A DNA stretch of 9,710 nt from Lysobacterales bacterium CG_4_10_14_3_um_filter_64_11 (GTDB lineage Bacteria; Pseudomonadota; Gammaproteobacteria; Xanthomonadales; Xanthomonadaceae), in NCBI GenBank assembly GCA_002782905.1, contig PFJA01000233.1, forward strand, positions 529 through 10,238, read 5' to 3'. This document shows, one piece after another, positions 1 to 5,527 of this stretch (position 1 is the stretch's first letter; the number at the start of each line of letters is the position of its first letter). Made by a program: the position numbers and the translations under genes. The notes under the pieces were generated by a model. That model saw only the letters and a program-made list of their open reading frames with translations, was not told the DNA's origin and did no database searches.

Positions 1-1005
1 GAGTGCCTGGCGAATGAAAACCGACTGGTCGTCGACCTGGGTGAGGGTGGCATCCGGCGGAATGTCCGATTCCAGTTGCTGCAACGCCGCCTTGACGCGA
101 TCCGCCACATCCACCGTATTGGCATCGCCTTCCTTGTAGATCGCCAGTTCGATCGCTTCGCGGCCATCCAGACGGATGATCGCCTGACGTTCCTTGAAGC
201 CCTGCGCAATCGTGGCGATATCGCGCAGGTAGATCGAATAACCATCGCGGTTGACCACCAGCAGATCGCGCATTTGATCGAGATCGACAAACTGATTGAT
301 GGTGCGCACCAGATAACGCTGCGTGCCCTCTTCCAGCCGGCCACCGGAAATGTTGACATTCTCCTGACGCAAGCGGTCAATCACGGTGCCGACCGACAGG
401 TTCAGGCGCGCCAGTGACTGCTGGTCGAGATCGACCTGAATCTCGTCTTCCAGGCCACCGGACACCTTGACCGCAGCAACACCAGCGATCGGCTCCAGGC
501 GCTTTTTTAGCTCTTCCTCGCCGTAGCGGCGCAGGCGTTTGAGCAACACCTCGTCAACGCCATCGGCCTTGCTCTCGCCGCTCAGCGCCAGCCGCATGAT
601 CGGTTCGGTGGATGGATTGAAGCGCAGCAACACCGATTTTTTGGCTTCCAGCGGCAACTGCACCGACTCCAGCTTGTCGCGCACCTCGATGCTCGCCTTG
701 TCCATGTCGGCACCCCAGGCGAACTCCAAAATCACATCGCTTTGGCCGGTACGCGACACCGAGTGCAGTTTGCGCAGGTTCTTGACCACACCCACCGATT
801 CCTCGATCGGCTCGGTGACCAGATTTTCGATTTCGCTGGGTGCAGCGCCAACGTATTCGGTGCGTACGGTCAGCGTCGGATAGCTCAGATCCGGCAGCAG
901 ATTGACCTTGAGCTCGCGCAACGCCAGCAGGCCGAACAGAACCATGGTCACGGTGAACATCGCCACCGTGACCCGGCGGCGGGTGGAAAAGGCAATCAAA
1001 CTCAT
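1..1005 (-). CDS. RND efflux permease, N-terminal part (cut by window edge)
   Basis: Inner-membrane proton-driven pump of the resistance-nodulation-division (AcrB-like) superfamily. Only the first 335 residues are present; such proteins are usually about 1,030-1,050 residues, so the rest lies beyond position 1. The protein begins MSLIAFSTRRR, followed by a first membrane segment at about residues 12-29. Next comes the family's periplasmic entry LLPDLSYPTLTV (about residues 37-48), then porter-domain sequence with EIENLVTEPIEE and a VRDKLESVQLP-like stretch. The ATG at 1005-1003 overlaps the TGA of the upstream adaptor gene by 4 bp (ATGA), which points to translational coupling and fixes the start. 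The substrate cannot be told from this fragment: the membrane-embedded charged residues that separate drug pumps from metal pumps are not in view. The drug-efflux reading (HAE1-like) is favoured by overall sequence flavour only. Confidence 0.94.
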   Translation of the reverse strand, partial: MSLIAFSTRRRVTVAMFTVTMVLFGLLALRELKVNLLPDLSYPTLTVRTEYVGAAPSEIENLVTEPIEESVGVVKNLRKLHSVSRTGQSDVILEFAWGADMDKASIEVRDKLESVQLPLEAKKSVLLRFNPSTEPIMRLALSGESKADGVDEVLLKRLRRYGEEELKKRLEPIAGVAAVKVSGGLEDEIQVDLDQQSLARLNLSVGTVIDRLRQENVNISGGRLEEGTQRYLVRTINQFVDLDQMRDLLVVNRDGYSIYLRDIATIAQGFKERQAIIRLDGREAIELAIYKEGDANTVDVADRVKAALQQLESDIPPDATLTQVDDQSVFIRQAL

Positions 1006-2129
1006 GGGCTGGCTGCCGTCGAGGCACCACCCTTGAGCGCGACCGCGCTGGCGTCGTCGGCGCCGTTGACGACCTCGACCGTGGCGCCGTCGCGCAATGT
1101 CACCTTGCCCACCGTCACCACGCCATCGCCTTCCACCAGTCCTTCGCGAATCTCGGCATATGCACCATTGATGAAGCCGACCTGCACCTTGGTACGTATC
1201 GCCTTGCCATCGCGCAGCACGAATACCGCCGTCTCGCCATCGCCTTCGATCAATGCATCGCGCGGTATCGTCAACGCATCAGCACGCTGGTCGTAGACCA
1301 ACTCGACGCGGCCAAACATGCCCGGCTGCAACTGACGCACCCCGGCAAATGCCGCCGTCACCCGAAAAGTGCCGCTGCCGGCATCAATCACCGGACTGAC
1401 CCGATCCACGGTTCCGGCAAACGTACGGCCCGGCAACGCATCCACCTGCATCGTCACCGGAAGCCCGGCGCGCATGGTGGAGAACTCGCGCTCGGGCACA
1501 TTCAACACCGCTTCCAGATGCGAGCTGTCCACCACCGTGAACATCGGCGTGTTGGGTTGAATCAGGTTGCCGACCTTGACCATGCGCTGCGCAATCACAC
1601 CGGAGATCGGCGCGGTGATGCTGGTGTACGACAACTCCAGACGGGCAATCTGCACGGCGGCACGCTGCACATCCAGATCCGAGCGAATCTTGCCATGCGC
1701 ATCGGCGCTGACCAGTTGCCGCTCGAACAACTCGCGGGAACGTTTATATTCGCTTTCCAGTTTCTTGAGCTGCGCCTCGGCCTGCGCCAGCGCCAGCCCC
1801 TTGCGATCCGGGTCGAGACGCGCCAGCACAGCGCCGGCCTTGACCACATCACCCTCTTCGGCCATCAGCTTGAGCAGCACGCCGGACGTCATCGACACCA
1901 CTTGCGCTTCGCGCACCGCCTTGAGCGAGGCGGTTGCCGCATAGCTGGCGCTCATCGGGCGACGGGCGGCCCGCGCAATCTCAACCGGGATCGCGCTATC
2001 GGCACCCTTGTCGGATTTTTTCGCCTGCGCGGCATCGCCTTTTGCTCCCCCCGAACAGGCGACGAGCACACTGGTGGCGGCCATCGCCACGACCAACAGG
2101 AATGAGCGAAGTGGGTTTTGCGGGGTCAT
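1002..2129 (-). CDS. RND efflux periplasmic adaptor lipoprotein (membrane fusion protein)
   Basis: Adaptor of an RND tripartite pump (HlyD/AcrA-like), linking the inner-membrane permease to an outer-membrane channel. The 375-residue product starts MTPQNPLRSFLL. It has a type II signal peptide ending in the lipobox LVAC with Cys25 as the predicted lipidated residue, followed by a short Gly/Ala/Lys linker. The domains follow in family order. A first barrel/lipoyl half lies near residues 45-95 (SGVLLKLMAEEGDVVKAGAVLARLD). A helical hairpin with LAQAEAQLKKLESEYKRSRELF comes next, then the second lipoyl half (APISGVIAQRMVKVGNLIQ). A beta-barrel and a membrane-proximal domain finish the protein. 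An in-frame TTG at 2135 also exists, but ATG 2129 is chosen because a GAG lies a few bases upstream of it, whereas nothing SD-like precedes the TTG. The 3' end overlaps the permease start by 4 bp. The residue after the lipid Cys is Ser, not Asp. Confidence 0.94.
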   Translation of the reverse strand: MTPQNPLRSFLLVVAMAATSVLVACSGGAKGDAAQAKKSDKGADSAIPVEIARAARRPMSASYAATASLKAVREAQVVSMTSGVLLKLMAEEGDVVKAGAVLARLDPDRKGLALAQAEAQLKKLESEYKRSRELFERQLVSADAHGKIRSDLDVQRAAVQIARLELSYTSITAPISGVIAQRMVKVGNLIQPNTPMFTVVDSSHLEAVLNVPEREFSTMRAGLPVTMQVDALPGRTFAGTVDRVSPVIDAGSGTFRVTAAFAGVRQLQPGMFGRVELVYDQRADALTIPRDALIEGDGETAVFVLRDGKAIRTKVQVGFINGAYAEIREGLVEGDGVVTVGKVTLRDGATVEVVNGADDASAVALKGGASTAASP

Positions 2130-2154
2130 GGTCAACTCGGTGTTATGGGTGAGT

Positions 2155-2178
2155 GGTGTTATAGTTACCTATATCACC
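2155..2178. promoter_or_regulatory. 24-bp palindromic operator candidate overlapping the efflux promoter
   Basis: The arms GGTGTTATAG (2155-2164) and CTATATCACC (2169-2178) are complementary at 9 of 10 positions and separated by TTAC. The palindrome covers the -10 and most of the spacer of the efflux promoter, where a bound repressor would block RNA polymerase. TetR-family repressors commonly control RND operons through palindromes of this size in this position. No regulator gene is visible in the window, so the binding protein is unknown. Confidence 0.55.
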
Positions 2179-2189
2179 AAATATGTCAA
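2158..2189 (-). promoter_or_regulatory. Promoter of the RND efflux operon
   Basis: On the minus strand there is a perfect -35 hexamer TTGACA (2189-2184). The best -10 match is TATAAC (2163-2158, 5 of 6), which leaves a long 20-bp spacer. With a standard 17-bp spacer the -10 would be AACTAT (2166-2161), a poor match. Either choice puts transcription start near 2151-2154, about 22-25 nt upstream of the adaptor ATG. A long spacer with good hexamers is typical of regulated promoters, but this is inference. Confidence 0.55.
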
Positions 2190-2324
2190 GGCAGCTCCGG
2201 GATACATGGTGATGGCAAGCCGTACCCCATGCGAGTGCAGCAAGTCATGATGACCAACGGCGCATGAACCCAGCGCGAAAGCCGGCACCCAGGGCACTCC
2301 GGGCACCCCGCCCCCCTATCCACT

Positions 2325-2354
2325 TTGTCGCAACACCGTGCTGCTGGTTATACT
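2325..2354 (+). promoter_or_regulatory. Promoter of the cytochrome pair
   Basis: TTGTCG (2325-2330, 4 of 6 to the -35 consensus) and TATACT (2349-2354, 5 of 6 to the -10) are separated by 18 bp. Transcription would start near 2361, giving a leader of about 44 nt before the first cytochrome ATG at 2405. The decamer TTATACTTGC covering this -10 recurs exactly upstream of the carbinolamine dehydratase gene (5486-5495). Confidence 0.55.
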
Positions 2355-2404
2355 TGCCGCTTTACCACCCCGGCCTGACGCCGATTTCGCCTGGACAACC
2401 ACCG

Positions 2405-2740
2405 ATGAAGCGACTCAACGCACTTGCCTTGGCCAGCCTTGCGCTTGTCACCCTCCCGTTTGCCGCCGCACATGCTCAGGGCGATCCGGCACTGGGACGG
2501 CAACTCGCCTACACCTGCACCGGCTGCCACGGCATCGCTGGCTACAAGAACGCCTACCCGCAATACCATGTGCCGCGCATTGCCGGCCAGAATTACGACT
2601 ACCTGCTGGCTGCGCTGATCGCTTACCAAAAAGGCGAGCGCACGCATCCCACCATGCAGGCGCAGGCGGCCAGCTTCAGTGAAACCGACCTGCAAAACCT
2701 CGCCGCATTCATTGCCAGCGCCGGCAAGGTGACACCATGA
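2405..2740 (+). CDS. Exported monoheme c-type cytochrome (class I, c4/c553-like), first of a pair
   Basis: Small periplasmic electron carrier of 111 residues. It starts MKRLNALALASLALV, a Sec signal peptide with a probable cleavage after AHA (residue 24). The heme-attachment motif is CTGCH (Cys38, Cys41, His42). A C-terminal Met, most likely Met84 in HPTMQ, is the likely second axial ligand. RIAGQNYDYLLAALIAYQKGER and the late LAAFIASAG helix are typical of the c4/c5/c553 group. The reading frame is open further upstream (to 2264), but the signal peptide begins at ATG 2405. The Shine-Dalgarno is weak (GGA, 9 nt upstream). The TGA overlaps an ATG of the next gene's frame. Its redox partner is not evident from the window; a role in delivering electrons to a terminal oxidase or another periplasmic enzyme would be inference. 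Confidence 0.93.
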   Translation: MKRLNALALASLALVTLPFAAAHAQGDPALGRQLAYTCTGCHGIAGYKNAYPQYHVPRIAGQNYDYLLAALIAYQKGERTHPTMQAQAASFSETDLQNLAAFIASAGKVTP

Positions 2741-2751
2741 AAGGACACGCC

Positions 2752-3093
2752 ATGACCCTGCGTTTGATCATCGCGCTCACGCTTGGTTCGGTTGCCTTTG
2801 GCGCGCACGCCAACGGCTCAATCGACGCCGGCAAGCAAAAATCACAAACCTGCCAGGCATGCCACGGTGCCGACGGCAACGGCATTGGAATCACCATGTA
2901 CCCGATTCTTGCCGGCCAGCACGCGGATTACCTGCGCAAAGCGCTGGGCGATTACAAGTCCGGCGCCCGCGTCAACCCGATCATGGCGGGTTTCGCTGGA
3001 GCATTGAGTGAGCAGGATATTGCCGACTTGGCCGCCTATTTCTCGTCGCAGCAAGGCCCGTTGGTCGAGCTGAACGCCGACCCCGCCAAGTAA
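2752..3093 (+). CDS. Exported monoheme c-type cytochrome (class I, c4/c553-like), second of a pair
   Basis: 113-residue periplasmic heme protein. The signal peptide is MTLRLIIALTLGSVAFGAHA, with cleavage after residue 20. The heme site is CQACH (Cys34, Cys37, His38) and Met78 (NPIMAG) is the probable distal ligand. ATG 2752 is preferred because AAGGA sits 6 nt upstream of it. The in-frame ATG at 2737, which overlaps the previous stop codon as ATGA, would add MKGHA and lacks such a site; it cannot be excluded. The protein is clearly related to the preceding one: both share an AGQ-x2-DYL core, a Y-x2-G-x-R-x2-P-x-M loop and a C-terminal LAA[FY] helix. The 11-bp gap between them implies one transcript. 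The pair resembles the two halves of a diheme cytochrome c4 encoded as separate polypeptides. Confidence 0.93.
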   Translation: MTLRLIIALTLGSVAFGAHANGSIDAGKQKSQTCQACHGADGNGIGITMYPILAGQHADYLRKALGDYKSGARVNPIMAGFAGALSEQDIADLAAYFSSQQGPLVELNADPAK

Positions 3094-3276
3094 CTCGGAA
3101 CTCGGGAACAACGTAAAGCACACGGGGTCCGCAACGGACGCAAAAGACGCAATGGTTTTTCGCCGGTTCCGCCGCTACACCGCGCAAGGATGCCGGAGGT
3201 AGCGCAACGCAGGAGCAGTTGCCGGATGCACAGGAGCGGCCGCCGCTTGACCCAACCGGCGCGAGCGTGCGCGTAG

Positions 3277-3308
3277 GTCGGATCAAGCGCCGAAGGCGCC
3301 GATCCGAC
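3277..3308. repeat. REP-like palindrome 1
   Basis: GTCGGATC (3277-3284) and GATCCGAC (3301-3308) are perfectly complementary, and an inner GCGCC-GAA-GGCGC hairpin fills most of the space between, so the whole unit can fold into one long stem-loop. It is preceded by GTAG (3273-3276), a head also found on the second palindrome. Its form is that of dispersed repetitive extragenic palindromes. It has no T-tract and so is not a typical terminator. Confidence 0.65.
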
Positions 3309-3349
3309 ACTTCCCTGATGCCATGGGGTGAAAACGTGAAGCACACGTA

Positions 3350-3378
3350 GGATGGGTGTCGCCGCACTCGACCCATCC
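3350..3378. repeat. REP-like palindrome 2
   Basis: GGATGGGT (3350-3357) and ACCCATCC (3371-3378) are perfectly complementary with a 13-nt loop. The unit is preceded by GTAG that overlaps its first base (3347-3350). The same head and the same size as palindrome 1, but a different stem sequence, suggest a related subfamily of the same extragenic repeat class. Confidence 0.6.
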
Positions 3379-3503
3379 CGCGAACTCGGCTTCTTGCTTT
3401 CCTTTGCGCACTTGGCGTCTTTTGCGGACCCTCGCTTTCCCCATACTCGGTACTCGTGGCTGGGGCGCTGTGCCCAGCGTGTGGCGAAACCCATCAACGC
3501 CGA

Positions 3504-4253
3504 TCACTCGGTGCGCAAATTGCGGTTCGGCGGCGGCTCGTAGTCGCGCTCTTGCTTGCTCGTCATCTGCCGGGGCGAGGTGATGCCGCAGGCCGCACCC
3601 GGCGCTACCAACGAGATGTAACACGTGATCTTCTGGTTGCTGCCGGGTATCGGTATCGACACCTCGTGGATACCGCGCCGCACCCATTCTTCCAGCAGCG
3701 ACTCACTCGGTACCCAATACCGCTCGAATACCGTTTCCTGATACTCCAACACCGTGCGCGTCTCGAAGTGGCCGGCGCGATCCAGATCGGCGATGCGGTA
3801 CTCGGCCAAGCCACGAGCGAGCACGGTACGCTCGATCCTGGCGAGTAGATCGTCAGCGATGTTCACCGAACCATCCGGACGAAACAAGCGCAGTTTCGGC
3901 GGCGGTTCGGCGGATGGTTCGATCATCGGTTCGACGATCGGCGCAGCCGGCACGGCCAGCGGCGGCGGCATGGCAACCTCTGGCGAGCCGACACTGCGTC
4001 GGCGGGTTGGCGGCAGATTCGGCAATGGCGGTGGCGTATCGCGCAAGTCAAAAAACTGCACCGCAATGGCCGGCGTTGATGTTTCGGGCCTGGAATCGCG
4101 CAGCAGTTGCGCAAGCATCATGGCCAGCCCAAGGTGCAGCAGTGCCACCAGCGAGAGTACCGCCCAGCGCCGCGGCGAACCACGCAAAACGCCGCCCATC
4201 CGCTCACACAGATAGCGCCGGATCAGTTGCGCGTCGGATTGGCCATACGCCAT
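3504..4253 (-). CDS. Proline-rich single-pass inner-membrane protein of unknown function (TonB-like layout)
   Basis: I do not recognise a named family. The 249-residue product starts MAYGQSDAQLIRRYL. It has a basic cytoplasmic segment, one membrane helix at about residues 30-51 (AVLSLVALLHLGLAMMLAQLL), then a proline-rich stretch (about 74-120) with PPPLPNLPP and repeated EP units. After that comes a folded-looking C-terminal part (about 121-225) containing LFRPDGSVNIADDLLARIE and a late Cys pair (Cys211, Cys222) that could form a periplasmic disulfide. The layout of short N-terminus, single helix, Pro-rich periplasmic spacer and C-terminal domain matches TonB and similar envelope-spanning proteins, but the C-terminus lacks the recognisable TonB box-binding pattern. 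ATG 4253 is chosen because it directly precedes the membrane-anchored protein and has GGTGA 5 nt upstream. The open frame extends to a TTG at 4340 with no SD. The gene lies downstream of nfuA on the same strand with a 240-bp gap. Confidence 0.8.
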   Translation of the reverse strand: MAYGQSDAQLIRRYLCERMGGVLRGSPRRWAVLSLVALLHLGLAMMLAQLLRDSRPETSTPAIAVQFFDLRDTPPPLPNLPPTRRRSVGSPEVAMPPPLAVPAAPIVEPMIEPSAEPPPKLRLFRPDGSVNIADDLLARIERTVLARGLAEYRIADLDRAGHFETRTVLEYQETVFERYWVPSESLLEEWVRRGIHEVSIPIPGSNQKITCYISLVAPGAACGITSPRQMTSKQERDYEPPPNRNLRTE

Positions 4254-4328
4254 CGCTTCACCATCGGCTGCGCTCGCCAGTTTACAAAACAGTAGTGTGG
4301 GGCTTCGTACTGGGCGGTACTTTCCAGA

Positions 4329-4360
4329 GCAGTGCCGCAAGCGTCAGGCCACGGCACTGC
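4329..4360. other. 9-bp inverted repeat between nfuA and the membrane-protein gene
   Basis: GCAGTGCCG (4329-4337) and CGGCACTGC (4352-4360) are perfectly complementary across a 14-nt loop. No T-run follows on either strand, so it is not a standard intrinsic terminator. It lies about 75-105 bp upstream of the membrane-protein start and about 135 bp past the nfuA stop, and could be an RNA hairpin in the intercistronic transcript or a protein-binding site. The remainder of this 240-bp gap shows nothing I can name. Confidence 0.4.
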
Positions 4361-4493
4361 GCGCAGGATGCGCAATGGGCCGCCCGGTACGGAAGCACTG
4401 CACGTGCGCGCAAGCCTAGCGAGCAGGTCCTGAAAGTCGCGTTAAACCGAGCAGTGCGGCGCGAGCGCGTGGCGGCAACGGGCCTGTGCCGAA

Positions 4494-5081
4494 TCACGAC
4501 GCCTTGTAGTAGGGCTGCTGCCCGGAATCGTGATCGGTGGCATCGCGCACACCGGTGATTTCCGGGAAGCGCGCCGCCAAGGTTTTTTCGATGCCTTGGC
4601 GCAGGGTGACATCGACCATGCCACAGCCATGGCAGCCACCACCGAAACGCAACACCACAACGCCATCGGCGGTAACCGCTTCCAGGGCCACCCTGCCCTT
4701 GTGCGCTGCCAGTTGCGGATTGATTTCGCTATCGATGACATGGCGCAGACGCTCGATCAGCCCGGCACCCTCAGCGGGCGGCACGCCCTTGATCCGCGGC
4801 GCACGAATATTGAGCTGACCGCCGGTGGCATTACTCTCGAAATCGATCTGCGCATCTTCGAAAAACGGAGCGCTGGCCGCTTCCACGTACAGCACGAAGC
4901 CCTCACATTCGAGTTGCCACTCATCGCCGATCAGGTCATCCGCATCGCAAAACGACAAGCGCGCATCGGCTGCCGGCGTCCCGGCCTTGACTGCATGCAG
5001 TCGAATGCCGATCGCATCGCCATCCTGCGACTGCAACAGTTTATGGAAGTAGGCTTGTGCGGTTTGCGTGATCTCGATCAT
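4494..5081 (-). CDS. nfuA: Fe-S biogenesis protein NfuA
   Basis: Carrier that holds a 4Fe-4S cluster and hands it to target apoproteins in the cytoplasm, important under iron limitation or oxidative stress in E. coli. At 195 residues it is close to E. coli NfuA (191). The N-terminal half (about 1-100, MIEITQTAQAYFHKLL onward) is the degenerate A-type scaffold domain. The C-terminal NifU-like domain carries the cluster-binding CxxC in FGGGCHGCGMVDVTL (Cys150, Cys153), close to Cys149/Cys152 of E. coli. The tail GVRDATDH...YY matches the family ending. ATG 5081 is preferred over the in-frame GTG at 5087, since the family starts at MIxIT. No Shine-Dalgarno is visible upstream; an extended -10 sits immediately in front of the start codon. 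Confidence 0.97.
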   Translation of the reverse strand: MIEITQTAQAYFHKLLQSQDGDAIGIRLHAVKAGTPAADARLSFCDADDLIGDEWQLECEGFVLYVEAASAPFFEDAQIDFESNATGGQLNIRAPRIKGVPPAEGAGLIERLRHVIDSEINPQLAAHKGRVALEAVTADGVVVLRFGGGCHGCGMVDVTLRQGIEKTLAARFPEITGVRDATDHDSGQQPYYKAS

Positions 5082-5087
5082 GCGCAC

Positions 5088-5096
5088 AGTTTACCA
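5088..5096 (-). promoter_or_regulatory. Extended -10 element directly upstream of nfuA
   Basis: On the minus strand TGGTAAACT (5096-5088) is an extended -10 of the TGnTAxxxT type, with the hexamer TAAACT. A partial -35, TTGCCA, lies 20 bp further upstream. Normal spacing places the transcription start at about 5081, the first base of the nfuA ATG. This would give a leaderless or nearly leaderless mRNA and agrees with the absence of a ribosome-binding site. Confidence 0.4.
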
Positions 5097-5486
5097 GCGT
5101 GCGCGGATACATTTGGCAACGACTTTGTGGCCTCGTGCAGCAACATCCGGGAACCTCATGAAACCGGCTGCTTTGTTACCTGAACAAGCGTGCTCTCGCC
5201 AAGACGCCAAGTGCACCAAGGGAACGCAACACAGGGCCACAGTAGCCCAGTCGTTGACATTGCAAAATCCATCCATCGTGCGCAGCCCCAGTATCACAGG
5301 TGGTCTGTAACGCTTGGTGCATGCGTTTCGGGTTCTTGCTGAACTCAGCAAGGTGCGCGTGGCGCGCTGGACAACCCGAGCCATAACCCCGCCCGCCGAT
5401 AACCTGATCGGCTGCTGCCGTCCTTGGCGTCTTGGCGAGAGACAACTTTCTTTGCGTCCACAACCAAGCTGACGAGCCGACCTGCT
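5097..5486. other. Non-coding stretch between divergent nfuA and carbinolamine dehydratase genes
   Basis: About 390 bp without a credible gene; frames crossing it have no start signal and no family sequence. The central 249 bp (5193-5441) is an inverted-repeat-bounded element described separately. Inside it lies a small perfect hairpin, CTTGCTG (5335-5341) and CAGCAAG (5346-5352) with a 4-nt loop. The outer parts hold the nfuA promoter region on the left and the dehydratase promoter on the right. Confidence 0.65.
5193..5441. repeat. 249-bp element with perfect 19-bp terminal inverted repeats
   Basis: CTCTCGCCAAGACGCCAAG at 5193-5211 recurs as its exact reverse complement at 5423-5441. Inside these termini the sequence is unique apart from the small hairpin at 5335-5352, and no transposase or convincing open frame is present. 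Outside the right copy, minus-strand GGACGCAAAG (5459-5450) resembles GGACGCAAAAGACGC in the left element (3136-3150), tying both elements to one family. I see no obvious target-site duplication, so mobility is not shown. Confidence 0.65.
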
Positions 5487-5495
5487 TATACTTGC
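5486..5495 (+). promoter_or_regulatory. Putative -10 region of the carbinolamine dehydratase gene
   Basis: TTATACTTGC includes the -10 hexamer TATACT (5487-5492, 5 of 6). The same decamer forms the -10 of the cytochrome promoter (2348-2357). No good -35 is seen at normal distance. Transcription would begin near 5499, about 30 nt before the ATG. Confidence 0.4.
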
Positions 5496-5527
5496 GCGTG
5501 CGCCATCGGCAACTCTGGAGACCACCT

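Larger units (their letters stand above)
3126..3430. repeat. Segment bounded by inverted dispersed-repeat copies (left element)
   Basis: CGCAAAAGACGC at 3139-3150 is repeated exactly in inverted orientation at 3415-3426. GGTCCGCAA at the outer left (3126-3134) also resembles the inverse of TTGCGGACC at the right end (3422-3430). Read on the minus strand, the right copy continues into AAGACGCCAAGTGC (3421-3408), a 14-mer found again at 5201-5214 in the other intergenic element. The two stretches therefore carry members of one dispersed family. It has no coding capacity. Confidence 0.6.
3094..3503. other. 410-bp non-coding stretch between convergent genes, rich in dispersed repeats
   Basis: No credible coding region is seen between the second cytochrome and the convergent membrane-protein gene; short open frames here lack family signals and a ribosome-binding site. 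The stretch holds two REP-like palindromes (3277-3308 and 3350-3378) lying between inverted copies of a GACGC-rich dispersed repeat (near 3126-3150 and 3408-3430). Short TCGG/ACTCGG-rich tracts lie just after the cytochrome stop codon and near 3441-3455. No hairpin followed by a T-tract was found, so transcription termination here is not explained by a classical intrinsic terminator. Confidence 0.7.

Noticed and set aside
1518..2105. 195-codon plus-strand frame
   Set aside because: Antisense to the adaptor gene; His/Arg-rich and without family signal.
2155..2189. Definite MerR-type promoter
   Set aside because: The 20-bp spacer fits, but the dyad centre (about 2166) is off the spacer centre and reaches past the -10, so the MerR reading is kept only as an alternative.
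3277..3308. Intrinsic terminator between the convergent genes
   Set aside because: The stem is strong but no T-run follows on either strand, and its GTAG head and neighbour fit a REP-like repeat better.
3094..3503. Small genes on either strand in the repeat-rich gap
   Set aside because: The open frames lack start signals, cross the palindromes and show no recognisable protein features.
4530..5183. 217-codon plus-strand frame
   Set aside because: Antisense to nfuA, whose CxxC domain is clear.
5193..5441. Insertion sequence
   Set aside because: Terminal inverted repeats exist, but there is no transposase frame and no visible target-site duplication.
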